Source: Parasphingorhabdus litoris DSM 22379 (GTDB taxonomy: Bacteria > Pseudomonadota > Alphaproteobacteria > Sphingomonadales > Sphingomonadaceae). Taken from it: a DNA stretch of 64,000 bases. The notes under the pieces were generated by a model. It ran no database searches, was not told the origin of the DNA, and saw nothing but the letters and a program-made list of their open reading frames with translations. The position numbers and the translations under genes are program-made. The stretch lies in contig NZ_CP086727.1 of NCBI RefSeq assembly GCF_020906275.1, forward strand, positions 620,001 through 684,000, written 5' to 3'. This document shows positions 9,172 to 18,273 of the stretch, piece by piece (positions within the stretch are counted from its first letter, which is position 1; each line of letters begins with the position of its first letter).

Positions 9172-9543
9172 TCAGCCGTATGGCATGCTATTTTCCTCAA
9201 TCCCAGATTTTTCCCCGATCCCAGATTTTGCCCAGGCATAGCTGCGTTCTATGCGGGCCACATGCAGTGTGTAGCTTTCATACCATTTCCCCCGGCCCTG
9301 TTCGCGGATGGCGGAGTGAACGGGATGATCGCGCCAGGCCTTGGCTGCTGCATCATCTTTCCAATAGCTTACCGTTATGCCCAAGCCATCTTCCGAGCGG
9401 CTGCTGTCCTGACCCAGGTAACCTGTTTGTTCGGCCGCCAAATTGCTCATGACCGCTGCGGCCGCTGCATAGGCCTCGTGATCCATGTCCGTCCGCTGGG
9501 CGCAGAAAATGACAGCGATGGAGTCGGCGGGGTGCAGTTTCAT
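9172..9543 (-). CDS. Antibiotic biosynthesis monooxygenase (ABM)-domain protein
   Basis: 123 aa. A single ferredoxin-like ABM domain: IAVIFCAQRTDMDHEAYA, then LAAEQTGYLGQDSSRS, ISYW-like strand VSYWKDDAAAKAWRDHPVH and the strand WYESYTLHVARIERSYAW. Such proteins often bind small aromatics or heme as dimers, and many act in cofactor-free oxidation. The tail carries a near-tandem duplication, KSGIG then EKSGIEENS, visible in the DNA as two copies of ATCCCAGATTTT around 9201-9230. It is the first gene of a two-gene leftward operon with the MFS transporter. Confidence 0.82.
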   Translation of the reverse strand: MKLHPADSIAVIFCAQRTDMDHEAYAAAAAVMSNLAAEQTGYLGQDSSRSEDGLGITVSYWKDDAAAKAWRDHPVHSAIREQGRGKWYESYTLHVARIERSYAWAKSGIGEKSGIEENSMPYG

Positions 9544-9647
9544 AATGCTCTTTTAAACCTCTCCTCGCCTCGGACAAGCGCGAAGGTGTTTGAATGTGGA
9601 GCTGTTATGACTTAATAAGACAGCGGGATGATGATTGGAGAAAATGA

Positions 9648-10274
9648 TTGACCAACAGCCTTGCAAAAGCGCCCTTATGGGGCCGAATCAAGCTACGGGT
9701 GGCGCGAACTTTTGGTGCTTGGGGCGTTTTCTTCAAAGGTTTTTTGAAGCATCCGGTGATGGTTGGCTCGATTATTCCGTCGTCGGCCACAACTGTCAAA
9801 AAGATGCTGGAGCCGGTCAAATGGGACGAGTGCGATGTGTTCGTTGAATATGGTCCGGGCATTGGAACATTCTGCCGTCCGGTGCTGGAGCGGATGAAAC
9901 CGGGCGCGACGTTGATTGTCATCGATCTTAATCCCGACTTTATCGATTATCTCAGCAAGACCATTCGCGACAGCCGTTTCTTCCCGATACACGGCTCCGC
10001 TGCTGACGTGCAGCAGATCCTCCACGATCTCGGTCATGAAAAGGCTGACTATATTCTATCAGGTCTGCCATTTTCGACATTGCCAGATCAACTAGGACCC
10101 AAAATAGCCAAGGAAACGCACGAAGCCTTGCGTCCCGGTGGCGCTTTTCTGGTCTATCAATTCGTCAAACGCGCGCGCGATTTCATGGCGCCACATTTCG
10201 ACCGGATTGATAATGGATACTCGGTCTGGAACATATTGCCCTGCCATCTGTTCTGGGGCTGGAAAAAGAAATAG
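9648..10274 (+). CDS. Class I SAM-dependent methyltransferase, phospholipid N-methyltransferase-like
   Basis: 208 aa from a TTG at 9648, seven bases after GGAG; the ATG at 9644 is out of frame. The order FFKGFLKHPVMVGSIIPSS, SAM-binding VEYGPGIGTF, IDLNPDFIDYL, SGLPFSTLP and LRPGGAFLVYQF matches the COG3963 methyltransferase group, related to bacterial phospholipid N-methyltransferases and superficially to KsgA/Erm. The SGLPFST motif replaces the NPPY of rRNA dimethylases, favouring a lipid substrate. It precedes the M16 peptidase gene by 130 bp on the same strand but has no obvious functional link. Confidence 0.82.
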   Translation: MTNSLAKAPLWGRIKLRVARTFGAWGVFFKGFLKHPVMVGSIIPSSATTVKKMLEPVKWDECDVFVEYGPGIGTFCRPVLERMKPGATLIVIDLNPDFIDYLSKTIRDSRFFPIHGSAADVQQILHDLGHEKADYILSGLPFSTLPDQLGPKIAKETHEALRPGGAFLVYQFVKRARDFMAPHFDRIDNGYSVWNILPCHLFWGWKKK

Positions 10275-10402
10275 TCGATTTATTCGCGTAGTTGTTGGTC
10301 GATGCAGGTCGTCCGTTGGTCGAAGATCAAACAGGACTTGCGCGACAAGTCCGCATGCCCATAGTAGTTTCCAATGAAATAAGATTTGAAGAGGATTCCC
10401 GC

Positions 10403-13318
10403 ATGTCACGCTTTTCCCGCACGGTTGCTATTGCGCTTACTACCACTGCCTTGAGCTTTGCTGCTCCGGCCTATGCAGATGACGCTAATGGCGCCGCGCC
10501 TGCTCCGGTCAGTGAACTGGTTGATGCCGTCAATATTCCCTATGAGCGCTTCACTCTCGATAATGGCCTCAAGGTGCTGGTCCATACGGACCGCAAGGCA
10601 CCGATTGTGGCGGTTTCAATCTGGTATGGCGTAGGCTCTGCCCATGAACCTGAGGGAAAGACTGGCTATGCCCATCTTTTCGAGCATATCATGTTCAACG
10701 GTTCGGAAAATGCGCCCGGCGATTTCTTTGAGCCGCTGCGGCAAATTGGTGCGACGGATTTAAACGGTACAACCTGGCTGGACCGCACCAACTATTTTCA
10801 GACCGTGCCCAAGTCCGCGCTCGAAGTCGCCCTTTTCCTCGAAAGCGACCGGATGGGCCATTTGCTTGGCGCGGTCACGCAGGAGAAACTCGACAATCAG
10901 ATCGGCGTTGTCTCCAACGAAAAACGTCAGGGGGATAACCGGCCTTATGGTCTGGTCAGCTATCGCCAGACAGAATTGCTGTTCCCGGACGCGCATCCTT
11001 ATGGTCACAGTACAATCGGATCGCTCGAAGACCTCGAGGCGGCGTCGCTGGATGATATGAAGCAATGGTTTATCGACCATTATGGCCCGAATAATGCGAT
11101 ATTGGTGCTTGCCGGAGATATTGATGCCGCGGCGGCGAAACCGCTGGTCGAAAAATGGTTTGGCGCCATTCCAAAGGGCAAACCGATTCCCGTGTTGAAC
11201 CCGGAACTGCCAACTTTGGACGCACCGGTTTATGATGTCATGAAAGACAAGGTTGCGACCACACGAATTTATCGCAACTGGGTGGTCCCGGGCTTGAATG
11301 ATCCCGACTATACGCCGCTGGATGTCGGTATGACTGTACTCGGCGGTCTGGCCAGTTCGCGGCTCGATAATATCATGGTTCGCGAAGAGAAAAATGCTGT
11401 GGCGGTGTCCGCCTTTGTCATTCCATTTGTGCATGGCAGCCTCGTCAACATTCAAGCGGATGTGAAGCCGGGTGAAGATGCGGACGCGGTCGCTAAGCGT
11501 CTGGACGAGATAATCGCCGACTTTATTCAAAACGGTCCAACCGAAGATGAAGTACAACGGGTTGCAACCCGCGATGCGGCGGCCCGGATCGCCGGATTGG
11601 AACAGGTCGGCGGATTTAACGGCAAGGCCACCGCGCTGGCGCAGGGTGAGCTTTATTCCGATGATCCCAAATATTACAAAAAGGAACTGGAACGGCTGGC
11701 CTCTGCTACGCCCGCATCGGTAACCGCGGCGATGAAAAAATGGCTGACACGGCCGGTCGTTGGAATCCGCGTTGTACCGGGTGAACGCGAAGCCTATCAG
11801 GAAGTGGAATCTGGCAAGGGTGCGCGCACCGGATCGCTGACAAGCCCGGCCTTTTATATGCAGGGTGAAAGCGAGCAAGCGGCGCCGGCAGCGGTTGACC
11901 GTTCTTCGCTGCCACCCGTGGGCGATATTCCCAATGTGGATTTCCCGGATGTCGAAACCGCGACATTGTCCAACGGTATCAAAGTCCATTTCGCCCAGCG
12001 CAATGCGGTTCCCATGACTCGCGTAACCCTGTCTTTCAATGCCGGGGCATCTGCGGATCCCGCTGATAAGATTGGTCTGCAAAATTTCACCACTGCGGTA
12101 ATGGAGGAAGGAACAACCAGTCTGACCTCGGTTCAGATTGCCGAGCAGCAGGAACGTCTGGGCGCCAATGTCAGTGTCGGAGGCGGACGCGACCGGACGG
12201 ATGTTAGCCTGAGCGCGGTTAATCCCAATCTCGATTCGTCGCTCGACTTGATGGCGGATATTGTCAAAAATCCGGCCTTCAAGACAGACGATATTGAGCG
12301 CATTCGGGTCCAGCAACTGACTGCCATTGACCGGGAAGAGAGCAATCCACGCAGCATCGCAACCAATGCTTTGCCACCGTTGATCTTCGGTGATGCACAT
12401 CCCTATGGACGCGGGCTGTCTGGTAACGGCACCAAGGAGTCGGTGGCGGCAATCACGCGGAATGATTTGGTGAATTTCCATCAAAGCTGGATGCGTCCTG
12501 AAAATGCGACCATCTTTGCCGTGGGTCAGATCGACCAGCAGGTTTTGCTTGAAAAGCTCGAGATGCGCTTTGGCCAGTGGCAGCCCGAAGGCCAAGCGGC
12601 GGCGGGTAAAAATTTCAGCGCAGCAATCCCGGAAGCGGAAGGCAAGATCGTTGTTATCCACCGTGCCAATAGCCCGCAATCGATGATCCTGGCGGGTCAG
12701 GTATTGCCGTATAAGGGCACGGATGATCTGCTGACGCTCAATGCGGCTAATGAGGTTCTTGGCGGTAATTTCCTGTCGCGGATCAACATGGATCTGCGCG
12801 AAACCAAGGGGTGGAGCTATGGTACGCGCAACACGGTGCTGCGCGGTGAACATGATGTGCCTTATATCATGCGCGCACCGGTTCAGACCAATCAGACCGG
12901 TCCTGCCGTGGCCGCAATCATGAGCCAGGTGAAGGGTTTCCTGGGCGACAATGGTGTCACGCAGGCGGAACTGGAACGCACGGTCAATGGCAATGTCCGC
13001 CAACTACCCGGGCAGTTTGAGCAATCGCGCCGAGTATTGGGGCAGATGCAGGGCGATGTGATGTTCAAGCGTCCATCCAACTATGCGGAAACCGTCGCCG
13101 ATCGTTATAAAGCTTTGACCACCGATGATCTCAACAAGGCGATGGCCGAAGCGATTGATCCTGATAAATTCACCTGGGTGATTGTTGGCGATGCAGACAA
13201 GATCAAGACACAGCTTGAAGCGCTGAACATGCCAATCGAATATCGCGGCTATGAAGCTGGTAACACCGATGTTAGTAAGGCAGGCAGTTCAAATGATTCG
13301 GCGATCGGTCAAGACTGA
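10403..13318 (+). CDS. Exported M16 family zinc metallopeptidase (two-domain, pitrilysin type)
   Basis: 971 aa from the ATG at 10403 (AGAGGA upstream); the longer frame from 10292 lacks a signal sequence at its start. A signal peptide (MSRFSRTVAIALTTTALSFA, cleaved after AYA) precedes two M16 halves. The first has the inverted zinc motif HLFEH at residues 91-95 and the third ligand Glu near 173 in SNEKRQG. The second half (from about residue 520) has the M16 fold but no HxxEH, as is normal. Such periplasmic enzymes degrade peptides. A small conserved gene follows 37 bases later. Confidence 0.94.
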   Translation: MSRFSRTVAIALTTTALSFAAPAYADDANGAAPAPVSELVDAVNIPYERFTLDNGLKVLVHTDRKAPIVAVSIWYGVGSAHEPEGKTGYAHLFEHIMFNGSENAPGDFFEPLRQIGATDLNGTTWLDRTNYFQTVPKSALEVALFLESDRMGHLLGAVTQEKLDNQIGVVSNEKRQGDNRPYGLVSYRQTELLFPDAHPYGHSTIGSLEDLEAASLDDMKQWFIDHYGPNNAILVLAGDIDAAAAKPLVEKWFGAIPKGKPIPVLNPELPTLDAPVYDVMKDKVATTRIYRNWVVPGLNDPDYTPLDVGMTVLGGLASSRLDNIMVREEKNAVAVSAFVIPFVHGSLVNIQADVKPGEDADAVAKRLDEIIADFIQNGPTEDEVQRVATRDAAARIAGLEQVGGFNGKATALAQGELYSDDPKYYKKELERLASATPASVTAAMKKWLTRPVVGIRVVPGEREAYQEVESGKGARTGSLTSPAFYMQGESEQAAPAAVDRSSLPPVGDIPNVDFPDVETATLSNGIKVHFAQRNAVPMTRVTLSFNAGASADPADKIGLQNFTTAVMEEGTTSLTSVQIAEQQERLGANVSVGGGRDRTDVSLSAVNPNLDSSLDLMADIVKNPAFKTDDIERIRVQQLTAIDREESNPRSIATNALPPLIFGDAHPYGRGLSGNGTKESVAAITRNDLVNFHQSWMRPENATIFAVGQIDQQVLLEKLEMRFGQWQPEGQAAAGKNFSAAIPEAEGKIVVIHRANSPQSMILAGQVLPYKGTDDLLTLNAANEVLGGNFLSRINMDLRETKGWSYGTRNTVLRGEHDVPYIMRAPVQTNQTGPAVAAIMSQVKGFLGDNGVTQAELERTVNGNVRQLPGQFEQSRRVLGQMQGDVMFKRPSNYAETVADRYKALTTDDLNKAMAEAIDPDKFTWVIVGDADKIKTQLEALNMPIEYRGYEAGNTDVSKAGSSNDSAIGQD

Positions 13319-13355
13319 TAACCGGTTCAGAGCTTTGATTTAAAAGGAGAAGAAA

Positions 13356-13652
13356 ATGTCTATCGATGGTTCATATGATTGCGTAACCAAATCCCCAATG
13401 GGCGACCAAGCCTCTGTCGTGACGATTGTCACCAATGGCGACACGTTCACCGGCACCAACGAAGGCTCCATGGGCTCGATGGAACTGGAAGACGGTAAGA
13501 TTGACGGCAACACGCTGACATGGGTCATGAACATGACTGTACCAATGCCAATGAAATTGGAAGGCACTGCAACGATCGAAGGTGACACATTGACTGGTTC
13601 CGTCAATGCTGGCGCGTTCGGCGAAATGGCGATGACCGGCACCCGGAAATAA
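13356..13652 (+). CDS. Small conserved protein, beta-rich, unknown function
   Basis: 98 aa, no signal peptide or membrane segment. Alternating Gly/Thr/Met-rich strands (GDTFTGTNEGSMGSMELEDG, then GDTLTGSVNAGAFGEMAMTG) suggest a small beta-barrel or sandwich. Start ATG at 13356 follows AAAAGGAGAAGAAA, a strong ribosome site. It lies 37 bases after the M16 peptidase and ends in its own strong terminator, so it may be cotranscribed. I recognise sphingomonad-type hypothetical proteins of this style but no assigned function. Confidence 0.75.
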   Translation: MSIDGSYDCVTKSPMGDQASVVTIVTNGDTFTGTNEGSMGSMELEDGKIDGNTLTWVMNMTVPMPMKLEGTATIEGDTLTGSVNAGAFGEMAMTGTRK

Positions 13653-13670
13653 GCCTTTCTACAAGACACA

Positions 13671-13708
13671 AAAAAGGCCGCTGTCCCATCGGATAGCGGC
13701 CTTTTTTT
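13671..13708 (+). terminator. Strong intrinsic terminator after the 98-aa gene
   Basis: A perfect 12-bp stem AAAAAGGCCGCT / AGCGGCCTTTTT with a 12-base loop, ending in seven T residues. Because the stem starts with A5 it can also terminate leftward transcription arriving from pal. Confidence 0.88.
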
Positions 13709-13712
13709 GTCT

Positions 13713-13806
13713 CCCCTCCCGCTTGCGGGAGGGGCCGGGGGTGGGAATATCCAAGGGGCGGCTGTATAACAGGCCCACCCCTAACCCCTCCCGCAAGAGG
13801 GAGGGG
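13713..13806. repeat. Paired palindromic element (BIME-like), copy A
   Basis: Two GC-rich palindromes in inverted orientation: CCCCTCCCGC-TT-GCGGGAGGGG at 13713-13734, and its near reverse complement (one mismatch) at 13785-13806. Between them are GGGGGTGGG and CCCACCCC arms that can also pair, enclosing about 30 bases of unique DNA. Copy B at 38475-38570 has the same architecture. It lies between the convergent 98-aa gene and pal. Confidence 0.85.
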
Positions 13807-13812
13807 AACTCC

Positions 13813-14322
13813 CTATTGAACGACGATGCTCACCGCACGGCGGTTCTGCGCCCAGGCCGCTTCGTTAGAGCCCAGCGCTTCGGGGCGTTCCTTACCATAG
13901 CTTACCGTGGTCATCCGGGTCGGACTGACGCCCAGCGATGCGAGATAGTTTTTCGCTGCATTCGCCCGGCGTTCACCAAGAGCAAGGTTATAGTCCCGAG
14001 TGCCGCGCTCATCGGCATGGCCTTCGATCGTAATTCGCGCATTGGGATGCTGCGCCAGCCATTGGGCCTGGCTCTGCAGGATCGCCTGATCCTGTGAATC
14101 CACATTATAACGATCCGTATCAAACAATATGCGGTCGGACATGGTGTTGGCGAGAAAATCACCTTGAGAGCCTGGTGCATAGCCGGGGCCAGCTGGCTGA
14201 GGGGGAGCAACCGGTTCACTCGTCCCGGCGGGAGCTGGCGGCAATTCTTCCGGTGCCTTTTTTGCGCAACCTGCCAGAACCAAGCTGGAGGTAATCAGGA
14301 GGGGGGTCGCATATTTCAACAT
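13813..14322 (-). CDS. pal: Peptidoglycan-associated lipoprotein Pal
   Basis: 169 aa. Lipoprotein signal with lipobox LAGC, a Pro/Ala-rich linker, then an OmpA-like domain: ILFDTDRYNVDSQDQ, ARITIEGHADERGTRDYNLALG and SYGKERPEALG. Pal anchors the outer membrane to peptidoglycan through meso-Dap and interacts with TolB. It is the last gene of the leftward ybgC-tolQ-tolR-tolA-tolB-pal operon; the paired palindromic element directly follows its stop. cpoB, which often follows pal, is instead about 36 kb away in this window. Confidence 0.97.
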   Translation of the reverse strand: MLKYATPLLITSSLVLAGCAKKAPEELPPAPAGTSEPVAPPQPAGPGYAPGSQGDFLANTMSDRILFDTDRYNVDSQDQAILQSQAQWLAQHPNARITIEGHADERGTRDYNLALGERRANAAKNYLASLGVSPTRMTTVSYGKERPEALGSNEAAWAQNRRAVSIVVQ

Positions 14323-14413
14323 ATTTCTGCTCCTAGTCTAATGTGCCCTTACGGGTAGTTATAACCTGTTTTCAGTTACTTGTCCTACTTTTCTTGCAGT
14401 TCATATAAGATTT

Positions 14414-15754
14414 TTACGGCAACAACGGTCCCCATGCGGGGTCAGAACCATTCACGGGTGTGGGCAGTTGACGTTCGTTCCGGCCGGTCAAATCGACCTG
14501 CCAGATACCGGTTTTACCACTGCCGCGTGTGGTCCGGAAAAACTGGATGATCCGGCCATTGGGTGCCCAGGTGGGGGCCTCGTCCTGCCAGCTATTGGTC
14601 AGCAGGCGCTCACCACTGCCGCCCGGGGTCATGACACCGACACGGAAATTACCGGCAATTTTGGTAAAGGCGATCAAGTCCCCACGCGGGCTCCATTCCG
14701 GCGTTGCATAGCGTCCGCCGCCAAAGCTGATCCGTCGTTCGTTGCCGCCATTGGCACCCATGACATAAAGCTGCTGACTGCCAGAGCGGTCACTTTCAAA
14801 CACGATCCGGCTGCCATCTGGCGAGAAGCTTCCGCCAATATCAATGCCGGGTGAGAAGGTCAGGCGCTTGGGTGTACCACCTTGTGATGAAACTTTGTAG
14901 ATATCGGTGTTCCCAGCAATGGCCATGGAATAGAGAATCCACTTGCCATCGGGTGACCAGCGCGGCGCAAAGGTCGGGTTGGTGCTCTGGGTAATCAGCT
15001 TTTGCCGACCCGTACCGACTTCATAGACATAGATACGCGGATTGCCGTCGAGAAAGCTCAGATACACAATCCGGCTATAATCTGGCGAGAAACGCGGGGT
15101 GAGGGCGGTGGCCTGTCCATTGGTGATGAACCGGTGGTTGGCCCCGTCGCTATCCATGATTGCCAGCCTTTTGCGGCGATTATCTTTCGGACCGGTCTCG
15201 GCAATATAGGCGATCCGGCTATCGAAGAAGGGCGATTCCCCGGTCAGGCGCGAATAGATGCTGTCGGCACATTTATGGGCCGCGCGGCGCCAGTCCCTCG
15301 GTGCGACCACAAAGCCCTGCCGAGTGAGTTCGGTTTGCAGCGCCACGTCATAGAGATAACAACCGACGGTCAGCTTGCCATCACCATTGGTCCGCACAAA
15401 TCCTTGGATCAGGGCAGAGGCATTGGTGCTGTTCCAATAGGGAAATTGCGGTGAGGTGACTTCAGCAAAGCTGATCCCGCGTACCTGATTGCGACCAAGC
15501 GGCTTGAACAATCCGCTCGATTGCAAGTTGCTGACAATCACATCGCTAATCTTGTTGCCGAGTTCCGCCGTTGTGCCAGCGGCGGTCTCCTGACTTCGCG
15601 GGGTTGGCAGTCCGGGTACGGCTATGGTTAGCTCATCGGCAGCAGTATTCTCAACATCTACTGTTAATTGCGCCTGTACAGGCAGCGTGAAGCCGACCAG
15701 CGAGACAAAGGCGATGAACCATGATCCGATACGTTTTGGGGCTGTTATAGCCAT
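14414..15754 (-). CDS. tolB: Tol-Pal system translocation protein TolB
   Basis: 446 aa. Two ATGs are adjacent; the one at 15754 is six bases from AGGAG and is preferred over 15757. Signal peptide through VQAQ, an N-terminal TolB domain (VDVENTAADELTIAVPG and following, to about residue 150), then a six-bladed beta-propeller with repeated SPDGK/SPDGSRIVF units (FSPDYSRIVYLS, WSPDGKWILYS, FSPDGSRIVFESDRSG). TolB is the periplasmic partner of Pal and TolA. It is separated from tolA by about 22 bases. Confidence 0.97.
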   Translation of the reverse strand: MAITAPKRIGSWFIAFVSLVGFTLPVQAQLTVDVENTAADELTIAVPGLPTPRSQETAAGTTAELGNKISDVIVSNLQSSGLFKPLGRNQVRGISFAEVTSPQFPYWNSTNASALIQGFVRTNGDGKLTVGCYLYDVALQTELTRQGFVVAPRDWRRAAHKCADSIYSRLTGESPFFDSRIAYIAETGPKDNRRKRLAIMDSDGANHRFITNGQATALTPRFSPDYSRIVYLSFLDGNPRIYVYEVGTGRQKLITQSTNPTFAPRWSPDGKWILYSMAIAGNTDIYKVSSQGGTPKRLTFSPGIDIGGSFSPDGSRIVFESDRSGSQQLYVMGANGGNERRISFGGGRYATPEWSPRGDLIAFTKIAGNFRVGVMTPGGSGERLLTNSWQDEAPTWAPNGRIIQFFRTTRGSGKTGIWQVDLTGRNERQLPTPVNGSDPAWGPLLP

Positions 15755-15776
15755 CATATTCTCCTAGTTTCCGAGC

Positions 15777-16523
15777 CTATACACCAAGGAAGAGGACAGG
15801 TTCGATCACCTGCCATTCGCTATAATATTTCTCGGGAAATGTTTTGAAGGGTGCCGCCAGTTTAACCGCAGCAATCGCCCGCTCCTTATGGATCGCCGCC
15901 TGGGATCGGTTGCTGGCGTTTATGCCTGTAGTGGTTGCCGACGGCGTACCAACAATATTGCCGTTACGGTCCAGTCTTGCGGTGACCTTCGTGCGCAACT
16001 TTTCGGCATCGGCGCCGGTAGGAGGCTTCCAGTGCGGTTTAACCAGCCGCAGCAGTTCCCGCTGCAACGACGCAACGGTGCTGGATGATGCTTTTTCCGC
16101 GGCGATATTCTGGTTCCGGCTGACCGAGGATTGATCCGTTACACCTTTCAGGAAATCCTTGCCAAGACGCGATCCTCTTGGCTTTTTCTTGGGCGTAGTT
16201 TCCTGTTTGGGTTTTGCTGCTGGCTTTTCTCGCGGAGGTGTCGGCTTGACTTCCGGCGCGGGTGTGAGCTCTGCTGGTGCGGGTTCGCTTAGTTCAGCGG
16301 GCTCAGGATCACCTAATTCCGGTGCGATGCTGGTTGCCGGCGGTACCAATGCGGGATTAGGAGAGGCGCTTTCCAAACCAACCTCATCGGCAATCATCAC
16401 CTCAATAGGCTTCGATTTATAGGCCTCGTCAGGCTGGGACAGCAGGCTCAGCGAAAGTAGGCCGAACAGGACGAGATGTCCGCCAGCCGCGACGCCCAAG
16501 CCAATTTTTTCAGCTCTTTCCAT
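15777..16523 (-). CDS. tolA: TolA-type energy transducer (TonB/TolA family)
   Basis: 248 aa from the ATG at 16523; the in-frame TTG at 16535 is less likely. One N-terminal membrane helix (IGLGVAAGGHLVLFGLLSLSLL), a Pro/Lys/Ala/Glu-rich periplasm-spanning region (about 60-125) and a C-terminal domain with SLQRELLRLVKPHWKPP and KVTARLDRNGNIVG, resembling TonB/TolA C-terminal domains. The position between tolR and tolB defines it as TolA; the sequence alone is poorly conserved, as usual for this gene. It transmits proton-motive-force energy from TolQR to TolB-Pal. Confidence 0.88.
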   Translation of the reverse strand: MERAEKIGLGVAAGGHLVLFGLLSLSLLSQPDEAYKSKPIEVMIADEVGLESASPNPALVPPATSIAPELGDPEPAELSEPAPAELTPAPEVKPTPPREKPAAKPKQETTPKKKPRGSRLGKDFLKGVTDQSSVSRNQNIAAEKASSSTVASLQRELLRLVKPHWKPPTGADAEKLRTKVTARLDRNGNIVGTPSATTTGINASNRSQAAIHKERAIAAVKLAAPFKTFPEKYYSEWQVIEPVLFLGV

Positions 16524-16544
16524 AACAGCCTGCAATTTCTAATT

Positions 16545-16985
16545 TCACTCAGATGAACCTGTTGTGACTAATGACACTCGGTTTAGACCCGCTCTGTTCA
16601 GCTCCCCCATAACCCCCATGATCAGGCCGTAATCCAGGGTTTTATCGCCGCGCAGCATGATCTGCCGAGGGTCCTCAGGGCTCTGATTTGCGGCGATTTC
16701 GTTTAGTCGCGCCGCCAAGGCATTTCGGCTCATTTCCTGGTCGTCAATATATATCCGGCCCTCTTCATCGACCGATATCTGCACCGGTTCTTGATCCTGG
16801 TCCAGTGCATTGGCACGGCTTTCCGGCAGGTTTACCGGCACGCCCGTGACCAGCAGGGGCGCGGTGATCATAAAAATGATCAACAGCACCAACATCACAT
16901 CGACAAACGGCGTGACGTTAATCTCTGACATCGGCGCCCGGCCGCGATTGCGACGGCCATTTCCGGGGGCAAGGTTCATTCCCAT
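16545..16985 (-). CDS. tolR: Tol-Pal system protein TolR (ExbD family)
   Basis: 146 aa. A short cytoplasmic leader, then MSEINVTPFVDVMLVLLIIFM with the essential aspartate of the TolR/ExbD helix, and a periplasmic domain ending in ALNRAGLNRVSLVT. With TolQ it forms the proton-driven motor. Its start lies three bases after the tolQ stop. Confidence 0.97.
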   Translation of the reverse strand: MGMNLAPGNGRRNRGRAPMSEINVTPFVDVMLVLLIIFMITAPLLVTGVPVNLPESRANALDQDQEPVQISVDEEGRIYIDDQEMSRNALAARLNEIAANQSPEDPRQIMLRGDKTLDYGLIMGVMGELNRAGLNRVSLVTTGSSE

Positions 16986-16988
16986 GGC

Positions 16989-17687
16989 CTATTTCCCCAT
17001 TTCCAGCTCGCGGCTCAAGGTCGCGTGAAACCCGTCTGCAAAACGGCCCATGCGCGCTTCCAACTTGTTGAGCCGGTGGGAGAAGCGGTTATAGGCAATC
17101 ACCGCCGGAATCGCTGCGAACAGGCCGATAGCCGTAGCAAACAATGCCTCAGCGATACCGGGTGCCACCACCGCCAAGGAACTATTCTGTTCAGCTGCGA
17201 TGGCCGAGAAGCTGCGCATAATGCCCCAGACCGTGCCAAACAGGCCGACAAAGGGGGCCACGCTACCCACTGTGGCGAGAAAATTCAGCCGGTCGGCCAA
17301 TTTATCGACTTCATGCGCTATGGTCGCATTCATCGCGGTTGCCAGCCTTTGCCGCGTGCCGTCGCGGTCAATGGGCCCGCGCGCCGTCGACCGCCGCCAT
17401 TCGCGCATGCCAGAGGCCAATACTTTGGCCATGGGCAGACTTGATTTGCCGTGGTCATCATAAAATTTGTCGACATCATTGGCTTTGGAAAAGGATTTTT
17501 CAAACCGGTCCGACCGCTTTCCGACCTGCCCTATTTTCATCGCAAAGCTGACAATGATCATCCATGTCCAGACACTTGCGAGTAACAGGCCGATCATCAC
17601 CAGCTTGACGATGATATCCGCTTGTAGAAACAGGGCAAAAGGAGAAAATTCGCCGGATGCTGCGTGGATCGAAAGGCTGTCTAGCAA
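16989..17687 (-). CDS. tolQ: Tol-Pal system protein TolQ (ExbB/MotA family)
   Basis: 232 aa with three hydrophobic helices, the first at about residues 20-48 and the paired helices around 133-155 (TVGSVAPFVGLFGTVWGIM) and 168-198 (GIAEALFATAIGLFAAIPAV). These are the conserved ExbB/TolQ pore helices. It starts about 18 bases after the ybgC stop, in the conserved ybgC-tolQRAB-pal order. Confidence 0.97.
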   Translation of the reverse strand: MLDSLSIHAASGEFSPFALFLQADIIVKLVMIGLLLASVWTWMIIVSFAMKIGQVGKRSDRFEKSFSKANDVDKFYDDHGKSSLPMAKVLASGMREWRRSTARGPIDRDGTRQRLATAMNATIAHEVDKLADRLNFLATVGSVAPFVGLFGTVWGIMRSFSAIAAEQNSSLAVVAPGIAEALFATAIGLFAAIPAVIAYNRFSHRLNKLEARMGRFADGFHATLSRELEMGK

Positions 17688-17705
17688 GGGTGTATCCTCT
17701 TAATT

Positions 17706-18197
17706 TTATTCTTCATCATCGGCGATGACAGACGCAAAGGCGTTCGTCCATGCCTCCGGCTGCCGCCGTGGTCGCCCGGTGGGCGTAAGGAAGGCTGCCT
17801 GAACACTGGCTGACGCTATTTTTTCGTCTCCGCGCATGATGATTTGTTCGATGTTCACGCTGGCTTTGCGCAATTTGCTTACATGACTAATGACGAGCAG
17901 ATTATCCTGAAATTTAGCCGGCGCAATATATTTAATGTGCATATCGACTACGGCATAAGCGCCGTCATTGGCCTCAAACGCCGCGCGCTGGTCCATGCCG
18001 AGCTGATGCAACATGTCGGAGCGCGCCCGCTCCATGAATCTCAGATAGTTGGCGTGATAGACAATGCCGGAAAAATCCGTGTCTTCATAATAGACCCGGC
18101 AGGCGTAATAGTGATGATGGTCGCGAAACTCACCTTCATGCGGCTTAATATCAGACGGAAGATTGCTGGTTGCATCCATCTTCAGGACATTAGTCAC
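17706..18197 (-). CDS. ybgC: YbgC/4-hydroxybenzoyl-CoA thioesterase family acyl-CoA thioesterase
   Basis: 163 aa from a GTG at 18197 (GGAAT upstream); an ATG at 18179 is an alternative start. Hot-dog fold with the catalytic stretch RVYYEDTDFSGIVYHANYLRFMERAR, which contains the active-site aspartate and histidine. YbgC hydrolyses short or long acyl-CoA thioesters and is the conserved first gene of tol-pal operons. The following six genes are co-oriented and closely spaced. Confidence 0.95.
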   Translation of the reverse strand: MTNVLKMDATSNLPSDIKPHEGEFRDHHHYYACRVYYEDTDFSGIVYHANYLRFMERARSDMLHQLGMDQRAAFEANDGAYAVVDMHIKYIAPAKFQDNLLVISHVSKLRKASVNIEQIIMRGDEKIASASVQAAFLTPTGRPRRQPEAWTNAFASVIADDEE

Positions 18198-18273
18198 CTG
18201 ATTCCAGCGGGGAAAGTGTTAATGATTCCGTTCAGCGTAAATTTGAGTCTATTTGGCGGTTAACTATCGGAAA

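Noticed and set aside
10760..13003. A 747-codon open frame antisense to the M16 peptidase
   Set aside because: Same reason: the opposite strand encodes a complete zinc peptidase with signal peptide and HLFEH motif.
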